From positions 62,001-126,000 of the forward strand of contig MEDY01000022.1 of the NCBI GenBank assembly GCA_001724265.1: DNA of 64,000 nt, read 5' to 3'. Below are positions 45,359 through 55,542 of the stretch, in pieces. Positions within the stretch are counted from its first letter, which is position 1. Each line of letters starts with the position of its first letter. The position numbers and the translations under genes are program-made. The notes under the pieces were generated by a model, which was not told the origin of the DNA, did not search any database, and was given only the letters and a program-made list of their open reading frames with translations. The stretch is from Rhizaria sp. SCN 62-66. Taxonomy: Eukaryota > Rhizaria, unplaced.

Positions 45359-45689
45359 CGCGGTTATGTGCGGGGTGCGCGACAAGATGTGTCTTCCAAA
45401 AGTAATTAAAAGAGGGAAATTGACCTTCAACAAAGAGGTAACTGATGGGAGGCCTGTGTGTTGTTTAACGGTCAGAGCAGCGAGTTCCACTTGCCGAAAG
45501 TCGATCACCCCATCCCTGCCCCAAGCCGAACCACAACCGTCGGACAAACGAGCCTGCGTTTTCGCAAGAAACAGTGCCTATGCCTATGAAACAAACGCAG
45601 AAAGAAATAATCGTTATGTATTGATGCCATTTGGCTGTTGATAAAATCGAATTTACACTTATAATCGAATCACTACTTCATGACCGCGC
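45359..45689. other. Intergenic region
   Basis: Short gap between the SDHAF1 start and the 3' end of the RBM26/27-like gene, both on the minus strand. No further gene seen. Confidence 0.55.
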
Positions 45690-47385
45690 TCAAACAGCGC
45701 CGCCCGTGAACCGCTTAGCACGGTCTCCCTTGGCCTTCTCCTCTTTGAGTTTGTCGATCTCGGTCTTGACGGCATCCAGTTGCTTCCCCAGCGCCGCAAC
45801 ATGACCCTTAAGCGTCGCCTTCTCCTCCGCGGGCATCTCGGCGCCCGCGGCAAGGATCTTCTTGGCGATCTCTTTGCGCTTCTCGATGATGGTCGACATA
45901 AACTGGGCCTTGGAGAGGATGTTGCGGTCGACGGCAGCGAAGTACTCCGCAGTGCCTGCCGCGCGGGACACGGCGCTAGGGCCAGCGCCCGCAGCAGCAG
46001 CAGCACCAGCAGAGCCAGGGCCGCTCTTGAAGCCAGGCTTCGCAGTCGCAGACTCACTGTCGGGCGCAGCGGCAGCGGCAGCGGCGGCCTGAGGAGCGGC
46101 GGCGGCGGGCTGGCCGTCAGTCATCGACGGCTGTCCATCACTCGTCATGCCCATCGGACCCCCCGGCTGGCCGTCACTGGCGACACGGTTCGCAGCGGCA
46201 GAGGCGGCGCCAAAGGGCTTCTTGCCGGGCTTGAAGTGACCGTGGGCACCGTGGGTTCCCTGCGCACCCGCGGCGGCGGCGGCGGCGAGCGCCTGCTGCT
46301 GCATCATGGCCATCATCTGCATCTGCTGCTGCTGCTGCAACTGCTGGATTTGCTTCTTGAGCTCAGCGACCGCACTAGCCTCCTTGTCGCCAGAGGAATG
46401 CCCCGCCTGCTTACTATGAGGGCCGTGGTTGTAGTGCTGGTCACGGTCACTCCTGTCACGGCCACCGCCCTGACCCCGCTGTTGCTGCTGCTCACGGTCA
46501 CCCTGACTTCGCTGCTCACGGTCACCTTGCCGCTGCTCACGGTCAAACCCCTGCTCGCGCTGCCACCCAACCCCGACGCCCGCGATGCCCGCCAAAACAA
46601 GCCCGGTCGCACCAGCAGCGCCCGCGGCAGCGCCGGTGGCAGCGGTGACGCCGGCCTTGACGCCGCCGTTGCCGTCCGCGATGGCGCCGAAGCGCGCGCC
46701 CTCGGCCGCCAGCGCCCGCAGCGCCTGCTCCGCGGCCACGCGCGAGGTGAAGGTGACCGTGAGCGCGCGGCCCGACGGCGCGGGCCCGTGGGCGGCGACG
46801 CCCGGATACCGCGCCGACACCGCGCCCGCGATCTCGCCCAGCGAGGACAACGACTGCGAGGCCGGGTGTCGCGCGAAGTAGGACTGCGGCAGCGAGAAGC
46901 GCAGAGTGCGCGCGTTGCCGTTGTACTCCAGCGCCCCCGTGCTGCCGCCAGAGTTGCCGCCCGCGCTGCCGCTGACGGTGCTCTCGCCGCGGCCACTGTA
47001 GCTCTCGCTGGGGATGTCGTTGTGGACGCTGAAGGTTTGGGGGCCGTCGTTGGCGATGGTGTTCTTCTTGACAACAATACGGCGACGAGGCGCTCCGTCA
47101 TCGGCCGCACTGGCGCCGCCAGAGTTGTTGCTCGATGCGGCGTGTGCGTCGGTGGAGTCGGAGCCAAACGCAGCGTGCACGGCGTTCGCACCTGTGTTAG
47201 CGCTGCTCGCGTTGGGGCCTGCGTTGGAGCCTGCGGCGGTCTTGATGCTGCGGCCGCTGCCGGCTGCGGCTGCACTGGGACCGCTCGCGCTCGTGTTGCC
47301 TGAGATAATGTGCGAGTCGAGAGTGGGGGTAGCGCGGACGGGGGCAACGCGGCCAATGCCAGAGACTGCGGACTGAAACAGACGA

Positions 47386-47436
<51 letters not shown>

Positions 47437-48001
47437 TGATGCTTAGACTGGCTCTGTTGTGCGGCGGCATTAAGAGCGACGCCGCCGATCATGCTGGGGA
47501 TCGTGGGAGAGCTCGCAACGGGCGTCGCGGTAGGGGGCTCTGCGGCGGGGGGCGCCGCGGCGGGGGGCACGGAGACTGAGAGCGGCGGGGCCTGTGCAGA
47601 GTCAGCGGCAGTCTCAGCAGGGCGCTGGGAGGCGATCCACGGGAACATCTTGTCGATAAACGCATCAAGAAGCTCTAAAAACAAAAAATAAAAGAGAATC
47701 AAGAAGCATGTACAATGTGAGCATTGTTTAGTTTCAAGAAATGGAGAGGGGTCGTGTGAAAGTTTGAAAAAGCGATTATGGACAGAACAATCCGTTGTGA
47801 TGTGGACGTACCTTGCTCAACGAACTCGGATAGCTCCTTGGCGACGGCGATGCGCATGTCCGCCTCGTGGCCCTCTTCGCTGAGCACGGCGACAACGAAC
47901 TGCGCGAGCATCTGCGGGTCAACCGTCTCCATAGTCGTGAACTCGGCCGTCGCCCAGTCTTCGAGGCGCTCGCCGAGCGCTTTGTCGATCCAGGGGGCCA
48001 T
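45690..48001 (-). CDS. RBM26/RBM27-like RNA-binding protein without CCCH finger
   Basis: Two exons, 48001-47812 and 47674-45690, give 724 residues; stop TGA. The intron starts GTACGT and joins in phase (VEQ-ELLDAFIDKMF). Residues 1-75 match the PWI-like N-terminal domain of RBM26/27 (DPQMLAQFVVAVLSEEGHEA ... LLDAFIDKMFPWI; human has ADPSALANYVVALVKKDK). A polyglutamine tract follows at about 143-158, then a degenerate RRM at about 320-395 (RTLRFSLPQSYF ... ALTVTFTSRVAAEQALRAL), a Gln-rich coiled coil near 500, short SDGQP repeats, and a C-terminal coiled coil (ILSKAQFMSTIIEKRKEIAK ... LKGHVAALGKQLDAVKTEID) like that at the RBM26 C-terminus. The protein contains no cysteine at all, so the single CCCH finger of RBM26/27 is absent. 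Relatives act in nuclear RNA surveillance (PAXT connection in humans, Rmn1/Red5 in fission yeast). Confidence 0.8.
47391..47438 (-). repeat. CAG repeat encoding polyglutamine
   Basis: A (CTG)n run on the plus strand, read as CAG with one CAA near one end, encodes about 16 Gln in the RBM26/27-like protein. Confidence 0.95.
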
Positions 48002-48336
48002 CGTATGCAAAACAGAGTCTAATACGACGCGAAAAGGACTTCTGTGTGGCGGTTACAAATTAAAAAAAGAGTAATATGTTGATGTGAATATGTGTGTGAT
48101 ATTGTGTGGCTGTTAACGGAAGGCTCGTCGCATGAGCTACATCTTTCGATAACATCCCCGCGTCAACTCCGTGCGATGTTCCGCACCACAAACACGATTC
48201 ATTGAAAATGCCGTATTATAACGTCACAACGAGACTTTGACGCCCACTCACAGGATCACCCGTGCGATTTTATTTCTAATCGTAGTCCACACTCCCACTC
48301 CAGAGCCCGTTGTGCTCCTTAATATTGCGGACCCGC
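48002..48336. other. Divergent intergenic region
   Basis: A 335-bp gap between the starts of the RBM26/27-like gene and the HEXXH gene. It probably holds both promoters. No clear motif seen. Confidence 0.55.
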
Positions 48337-49538
48337 ATGCCTCCCAAGAAGGGCAGCAAGGCCGCCGCGGCCGCCGCTGCCAAGACCTCCGCGACGACCA
48401 AGCCCGCAGCCAAGGGTCCCACGGGCCCCAACACTGTCATTTCGCTCGCGTTTCCGTCGATGGACATTATGGCGATCGGCCTGGGCCGCATCTCGGCTTA
48501 CCTGGAGGACCCCAAGCTCGAGGGCAAGCCAGTCAGCTTCCGCACTCTCATCGACGCCAACTCGCCGTGCATTCGTTACGCCGGACACAACTTCTCGCTG
48601 CAGCACTACAACGACGCGTGCAACGCGCTTAAGGACCTCTCCGTCGCTGAGAAAACCGTTCAGGTACGTCGATGTCAGTGCCAACGAAGCTATGAACGCT
48701 CCACTCTTGCTATGCTTTGCATTCGATCTTCATTATACTCCAGACATAGGTGATATATGCGTGTATTAATGCTGTTGCTGTTTGTCTTTGCTATAGATAT
48801 GTGCTGTATTCTTGAATTTGATCTTGTGTCACAAATCTCACTCGCACAATCTCACCTTATATACGCAATCAATGTGTCACCCTTGTGGCTCTTTCTCTGC
48901 TCCTAACACATACCTAGCGCTCCATCCTGGAGGTTGCCCGGAAGGTGAAGCCCCCCGCGACTGTGTACATCATTGCGCACGTCTCCGGCGACACCAAGAC
49001 GCTGGAGCACGAGGAGAAGCACGCGATGTTCCACTTCTGCGCCGATTACCGCGCGCGCGTTGCGGGTCTGTGGGCGGGCGTCGAGGCGGGCAACCCGTCC
49101 TGGGCAGCGCAGTTCAACGCTCACCTGGGCGGGCTCTACTGCGAGCGCGTATGGCTGGACGAGTTCCAGGCTATCGTGCTGAACCGCGAGTACGAGTGCG
49201 CCGCCAAGACCGTCTCGCTGCTGCAGTCGATCGTACCCGCCGTGGCCAGTTTGCCGTACCACTTCGAGTCGGTCGCGCTGCCCACCAAGGGGCTTGAGCC
49301 GGCGGCCGCGGAGGCGGCGTTCTGTCGAGGTGGTGGCGGCAGCGGCGGCAACGGTGACGATAACGACGATGACTGTAGTATCGACTGTGGCAAGGAGCAG
49401 AAGCAGAGGACGCAAGAGACTGAGACTGTTGTGGTTGTGGTTGCTGATGACAAGAGTGACTGTGAGCACGGCAGCAAAGATGCCAGTGACAAGGCTGTGG
49501 CCGACTTGACAAAGAAGCTTGCCAAGGCGTTCAAGTGA
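48337..49538 (+). CDS. Unknown protein with an HEXXH motif
   Basis: Two exons, 48337-48663 and 48918-49538, give 315 residues; stop TGA. The intron starts GTACGT and ends CCTAG. The start is ATG 48337 (MPPKKGSKAAAAAAA), a basic Ala-rich leader. The core, about 30-225, looks like a globular domain: TVISLAFPSMDIMAIGLGRI, ANSPCIRYAGHNFSLQHYND, then after the intron TVYIIAHVSGDTKTLEHEEK-HAMFHF, which contains HEEKH (an HEXXH pattern), and YCERVWLDEFQAIVLNREYE. The tail from about 225 is Gly/Asp/Glu-rich and ends in a Lys-rich helix (LTKKLAKAFK). HEXXH is the zinc site of many metallopeptidases, but the motif is short and no third ligand can be assigned, so this is only a hint. I do not recognise the family. 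Confidence 0.75.
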
Positions 49539-50126
49539 GGCAACGGTCACGGAAGCTTAGCAAAGTGACTAACATCTACCGTTACAAGATTTACAAGAGC
49601 AACGCCGGAAATAGTCGTATTTAAGTGAACATCACCATTTAAGCAACAGTACTAACATGTTTCTTGTCATGTCCATTTCCCAAGTGGACAGCTAAAGGCT
49701 TGATTGGGCCAGAATACAGAAACAACAAGATTTAAGCAAATAGGCATTCAATCAAGAGGATGTTTAGAAAATGGTTATACAGTAGTTGCGAATGTATTAT
49801 AGTATTGCATTTTTTTAGGGGTTCTTGGTATACTATAATATCTCTTCATGCCGCATCATGTGCACACGTTTCTCGCCACACGTCTCTGCCGCAGCAGTGT
49901 CGATGCTGTTAACGCACCCGACTTACTGCAGCCGACACAGTGCGGGGAGAGACGCTGTGCACTCACATTCCACACACTCACACAGTCAAACTGGGTTAGT
50001 TCGTTTAATTAGACACTGCACAAACGCCCGCGAGTGAATCGCAGTCGCCTGTCGCAGTCATTGCTCTGAGTCATCGTCAAAGCAAAGTCAAGCCGAGAGC
50101 CAGCAGCTAGAGCACTTACTGGGCGC
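49539..50126. other. Convergent intergenic region
   Basis: Shared 3' region of the HEXXH gene and the peroxiredoxin gene. AT-rich; nothing else seen. Confidence 0.6.
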
Positions 50127-50946
50127 TTACTGGGGGTTGGCGGCCTGGAAGTACTCAAGCGAGGCCTTGGGGGAGGGCTTGATGGTCTTGTCGCCCTTGC
50201 GCCAGTTAGCGGGGCAGACCTCGCCGTGCTCAGCGACGTACTGGAAGGCCTCGACCAGGCGCACGATCTCCTCGGAGTTGCGGCCCGCGCCGGGCGCGTT
50301 CTGGGACACGTGAACGACCTTGCCATCGGGGTTGATGATGTAGGTCGCGCGGGTGTGGTGGCCATCGGCGAGGAGGCAGCCGTAGGCGGTGCCCCACTTG
50401 CGGTCGAGGTCGGCGAAGAGGCCGATGTTGATGGCGCCGAGGCCGCCCTTGTTGCGGGGAGTGTTGACCCAGGCGTTGTGGGTGAAGACGGAGTCGACGG
50501 AGCCGGCGAGAACGACGGTGTTCATGGTCGCGAGCTTCGAGGCCTGGTCGGAGATCGCGATGATCTCGGTGGGGCAGGTGAAGGTGAAGTCCTGTCATGA
50601 TCGAACGTAAAGCGATAGAATGGGATAGAAAGCCAAGAGCAAAGACCGAACAAAGAGAGAATAGACAGCAAATGAGAAAATTGTAAGCGACGAAATAACA
50701 TTTTTTAAAAGTAAAAACTCGTTAAAAGTTAAGATAATATGTTTTCCTCACGAGGCAAAAATGTTTATGGTGTCAAAGGCGCGATGATAGACCTGTGATG
50801 GAGTGATGACGTACAAGGGGGTAGGCAGCGAGGACGAGCCACTTGCCCTTGTGGGTCTCGTTGGTGACGGTGGAGAAGGTGCCGTCAACGTTGAGGACCT
50901 CCATGGAGAAGGCGGGGGCGGGCTGGTTGATGATGGTGGAGGACAT
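50127..50946 (-). CDS. PRDX: Typical 2-Cys peroxiredoxin
   Basis: Two exons, 50946-50815 and 50591-50127, both phase 0, give 198 residues, the normal length for this class; stop TAA. The intron starts GTACGT and ends GACAG. The enzyme reduces H2O2 and peroxynitrite in the cytosol using thioredoxin. The peroxidatic Cys is in DFTFTCPTEI and the resolving Cys in GEVCPANWRKG. A GGLG motif (NKGGLGAINIGL) and a C-terminal YF (LEYFQAANPQ) are present; together these mark peroxiredoxins sensitive to overoxidation. There is no targeting sequence. Start chosen at ATG 50946 (MSSTIINQPAPAF); an in-frame ATG five codons upstream is possible. Confidence 0.95.
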
Positions 50947-51594
50947 AATGCAACTGTGCAAGAGAAGATGCGGGGAAGGAAGTGGCGAGAGTGAGAGGGG
51001 GTGGGGGGTGCTGCAACGCGGATGCTAGAAATGACAGCCAATATCACGTTGCTTCAGTGTACACAAATATGGATCGGATATTTCGAACAGAAAATCAGGC
51101 TAATTACGGAAATCTGAGTTCACTCCGTGGGTCGACATAGATATTTACTGTTTGATCGAAAGCGCTCGATCCTCACCCAGTCTGAAACGCCGAGTAGAGC
51201 GATGCTCGCGAATTAGCCTCTAAGGGTCCGTCTAAGGGGGGATAATATGTTGTGAGATCGATAAAACGACTCCGCCCGTCGTGATCCCGCATGATTTCAT
51301 GCATACTTTGATGAAATCGCATATTTCAACCTCGTTTACATTGAACTAAGTGTCATTAGCTTTGTTTGACGAGGTGTCGAGAGATATAATTGCTTCCAAA
51401 GTGGCCGGATTTCGCGCGCCAACTGCGAAACGTCACGATTGTCAAGTGATATTGTGTATTCTGTTAAAATAGACCCAAGATGCACCTTCGGTAGCGCATA
51501 TGGCCCGCACTCGCGCATAGTTCCATCTTCCAATCCACAACCATACACGCGCTATATCCCCAAACCCTGCTTGCATCATCTCTCTGCGCCCAGT
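50947..51594. other. Intergenic region
   Basis: Holds the peroxiredoxin promoter and the 3' end of the large secreted gene. A 70-codon minus-strand open frame (51336-51548, MYGCGLEDGTMREC) looks somewhat protein-like but has no splice links or family match, so I do not call it a gene. Confidence 0.5.
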
Positions 51595-54591
51595 TCAACG
51601 GCAGCGCACGACCATGCCCTCACCCTGGTACATCGCGCCCGCGAGCACCGAGGCAAAGGCGGCCGACTTCTCGTTCATGCAGACCTTGAACGTCTTGATC
51701 TGGCTCCACCCGTAGGGCAGGCTCGAGTCCGTGCCCTGTGCTGTCTCGGCCTTGGCCGCCGCGACGCCCTGCGCCAGCGCAGCCTCCTCGCCCTTAGACA
51801 CGCCCGAGAGCTTGATGAGCTCATCATCGGTGACAGACGCGCCGAGCCGCCACGCGCACTGCATGGGCCGCGCAGAGGTAACGTTACGCCAGCCCTTGCC
51901 GCCCTTGTGCTTGCTCCAGTCCCAGTAGGAAGTCCGGTAAGAAACGCCGGAGCTCGTGTCCACGAGGGACGGGTACGCGTGCCCGTCGCGCCCACGGTCG
52001 CGTGCTGACTCAGCAGCTGCCGCAGCAGAGTCGGCGTCAGCGTCAACGTACGCGGAGCGGCTGAGAGTGTCGGCGGGGTAGACGGGCAGGTAGTCGTAGT
52101 CGTCAGCGTTGGCGGAGGTATCCGCCCCGCTGTGGCGACGAGAGCCATCGCTGCTCGCGCTCTCCAGCAGGCTAAACAGCTGGTCGTCGCTAGCATTGCT
52201 ATCAAGCTCGCTGCCGCTGTGAAGCTGCCGGTGACGAGGCACGCGTTGCAGTACAGGGATGGCGTCTGCGCTGCCCATGTTGTACGCGTCGATGTCGTCC
52301 CGCGAGAAGAGGTATCCGCCAGCCTCGACGTCGCCGGCCAGCACAGCCGCGTGCACTGTCTCCTGCTCGCTCTCGGACAGCAGGCTGAACTCGGGCAGCG
52401 ACACCAGCACGTCGGCGGCCTCCCGGTTCAGCTCGGCCATCGAGACCTCGTTGGCCGTGTCGCTCAGGGCCCGCGCGGTGGCGGCGGCGGCGGCGGCGCG
52501 GTCGCGCTCAGCCTCCTCGGCGGCGCGCTCCCAGTGCGGCGCGCGGTCGAAGAAGGCGTCGCGCGCCCGGGCACTGGCCACCGTCGCGCCGACCAGCCCC
52601 GCGAGGTCCGCGTCGACCCTCCCAGTCGCGCTCGTCGCACTCGTCGCAGTTGTTGCTGTTTCCGTCGTCGTCGTCGCCGTCGAGGACTCGGCGGCTTGGA
52701 GGAAACTCTTCTTCTTGGCCGCCGCCGCAGCAGCAGCCTTGCGCCGCGCCATGACGCGGTCGCGGGCCGCTCCGTGGGCCTTAAGCATCGCCTCGCTGTA
52801 CTGGCCCTTGGGGGCCGCCTTCTTGGCGCCGCCGGCCGCGGGCTTCGCGGCGCCGCCGGGCTTGGCGGCGCGCTTGAAGCCCGCCTTGCGCGCTGCGGCG
52901 GCGTCAGCCTTGTCCTTAGCCTCGGCCGCGGCGGCCGCCTCACGCGCCTGCTGCTCCTGCTCAGGCGTCAGCCCCGGCGGCGGCGCGCCCGTCACGAGGG
53001 CGCGCAGCTCGTTGGTGTCGGTCGTGACGCTGCGCTTCATCTCCTGCTGCGCGCGCGCCAGCGTGAGCGCCGACTCAGCCTTAGACGCGCGGTCGGTCAG
53101 GAACGCCGTCCGCACGGGGTCCAGGTATGCCGTGCACTGGAAGCACTTGCGCTGCTTGCGCCGAGTGCCGGCCACCTTGTCCGCCATCGCCTTGGCGAAC
53201 TTCTTCGACTTGGTCTTGAAGGGGAATTCAAGCGGCTTGATCTTGTACAGCGAGAGCCGCTTCCAGCACGCCTCACCCTCCTGGCAGCCCGCGGGCCGCG
53301 CCTTGGTCCACGGGAACTGGGGCGCGTCGGCCTGCACCGCCCCGCCCGGCACCAGCTTCCCGCCACGGCGGCGATTCTTGCGGTCCTTGCGGGCGCGCTT
53401 GGTGTTTCTCCGCGCGCCGCGGCCGCCGCCGCGGCCGCCCGTGCTGGCGTCAACGTCGAGCTCCACGCCTGCGCCCGCGCCGGCGGTGCTGAGGTGGGCG
53501 ATCTCGGTGTTAAGCTCGGCCAGCAGCGCGCCGGACGCGGGGGCGGACTCGGACGCGGGGTGGGAGGACTCGGCCACAGCGTCGGTCTCGGCCTCAGACT
53601 CTGCATCAGCGTCAGAGTCAGCGTCAGCCTCAGACTCGGTGTCAGCGTCAGCGTCGGCGTCGGTCTCAGCCTCGGTCTCGGCCAGGGAGGCGGCCGTAAG
53701 CTCTGGCGCCGCGTCCGCAAACGAGAAGCCCGTGGGCCCGTTGGTCAGCCGAATGCCGTCTGTGTTCAGCGCGGCGGTCGCGGCGTTGGCCGCGGCGTCG
53801 GGGGCGGCGAAGAAGCCGCTGGTGTCTGCCGCGAGCGCGGCGGAGTCAAAGCTGGCGTCGACCGAAGGCCGGAAGCCCTGCGTCGCGGCGGCGTGCTGCG
53901 CGGCTGCGACGCGCTTGATCTCGTCCTGGCGCGCCATCCAGAGCTTGTCAGTGATGCGGCCGATGTTCAACCGCGGCGGGTTGAACAGGTCGAACTCGAG
54001 ATCCTCCTTCGTCTTCGCAGCAGTCGTTGCAGTAGTCGTTGCAGTTGCAGCTGTGGAGGCGTCGTTGTTATTGTTGTTGTCGGTGCCGGCTGCGGCAGAG
54101 AGAGAGGCGCCAAGCTCGATGAACGCCGCACTCACGGTGGGGCCAGCGGCGGCGTCAGCACTGTTGTGCTGGGCTGCGTTGTGGCTCCGTGAGCGCATAC
54201 GCATCTTGAGCGGCTGGCCCCCCATGGTCGCAGTGACCACGGAGTCGCGGGCGTCGTCCAGGGAGCGGCCCAGCGTCGCGCCGAGCAGGGCGTCCGCGGA
54301 AACGGTCGCAAATGCGCCTGTGGGGGCGGGGGCAGCGTTTGAGAAAGCAGCCGCACTGCGCAGGAGCAAAACAAGAGCATGGATGAAGATGGAGCTATGA
54401 GGGGAAGAGTCGAATGAAAAAGAGGGCGGTGCAAGGCCAGAACAAAGGACAGCAGGGGATTACGCATAGAATCGTGGTAGAAAACACATGATTCAATGCT
54501 GAAATCGCTGCTAAATACGCGTAAGAGAGTATATAGAGGTGCTGTTGACGTACCAGATGAGGAGGATGAGACTCTTTAGGACGAAGCTCAT
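51595..54591 (-). CDS. Large secreted protein of unknown family
   Basis: Two exons, 54591-54554 and 54355-51595, give 932 residues; stop TGA. The intron starts GTACGT, ends GCGCAG and joins in phase. The start ATG 54591 gives a good signal peptide, MSFVLKSLILLICAAAFS, with likely cleavage near NAAPA. The frame stays open upstream to another ATG at 54843, which would add about 84 residues with a further hydrophobic segment; this is the alternative start. After the signal come a disordered half with an acidic Ser/Glu/Ala/Asp tract (about 234-275), a basic patch (RRNTKRARKDRKNRRR), and a Cys-containing region (GCQEGEACWKR ... RKCFQCTAYLDP, about 367-420). The C-terminal part has a Trp/Tyr-rich segment (SYWDWSKHKGGKGWRN) and ends in VVRCR. 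No family recognised. It may be an extracellular or vacuolar protein. Confidence 0.75.
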
Positions 54592-55095
54592 CGGCCTCCC
54601 CCCACTATAGAATGGGGGAACACTCATGTCAGGCAAAAGTCCAAAACGCGGATTGAGGAGAATACCACTTGCCAGAGCCAGGTATCCCAACAATATCAAC
54701 GCTGACGGACAGCAGACAGCAGGAGCCATCCAGCTTTGAACCCTTCTCATCACCTTGCTTCGGTCCGTTCCCCTTTGGGCTCGTTGGCGCTTTTCTGCGA
54801 ACCAACGCCGCCAGTCTGCTCCATCATCGATGGAATCGACCAACGAAGCCCGCGAAGAGTCTGATCAAATTCGACATATCCCGAACGCGTGCAGGTATAA
54901 TAACGGCGCGTGGTATAAACATACTCAATTTTGTGGTTATATCTGCTATTCTATCTCTTGTTTATCTCGTTCTACCGCGCTGTGCTGCCTCAAATCCAAC
55001 CCTTCCTGACCCGCCTCTCATCCCTCTCTCTGCCATTGCACTCGCACCTTGCCCCTCATTCCCTCACCCTGTCGCGATGCCTGCCCCTCAGCGCA
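54592..55095. other. Divergent intergenic region
   Basis: Lies between the starts of the large secreted gene (-) and PEX5 (+). A TATAATAA-like element near 54896-54903 is about 195 bases before the PEX5 ATG; a role as core promoter is only possible. The minus strand is open over 54843-54592 and could be part of the secreted gene. Confidence 0.45.
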
Positions 55096-55505
55096 ATGGA
55101 CAAGGCGAACCAGAACGCCGTGTCTGCCATGTCGGCGAACCTGGCTCGCATGGGCGGCTCCGTCGAGGCCGCCCGCGCCGGCGCCGCCGCGGGCCCCGTG
55201 ATCCGTGACCCCGTCACTGGCGCGCTGCGCCACGCGACTCACGACGAGTCGTCCTCGCTCGCCGGCCTGGCCGCCGCGGCACACCACGACGCCGCCTTTG
55301 CGGTCCCCGGCGCCGCGGGCCCAATGGCGGCGCAGCACGCGGGCATGATGGCGCGGCTGGCCCAGTACCGCGACCAGTCGGCCGCCGCCGCCGCCGCGTC
55401 GATGACGGCCGCGCCCGTCGCCGCGCCCGGTCTGGCGCTGAGCGCCGACGCGATGGCGCGCGAGTTCAGCGCGCTTGCCGTGTCCGCGCCCAGCGCCGTC
55501 GCTCT

Positions 55506-55542
<37 letters not shown>

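Noticed and set aside
52132-54400. Plus-strand open frames of 686 and 713 codons
   Set aside because: Antisense to the large secreted gene, which has a signal peptide and an in-phase GTACGT intron. GC-rich sequence rarely makes stops on either strand.
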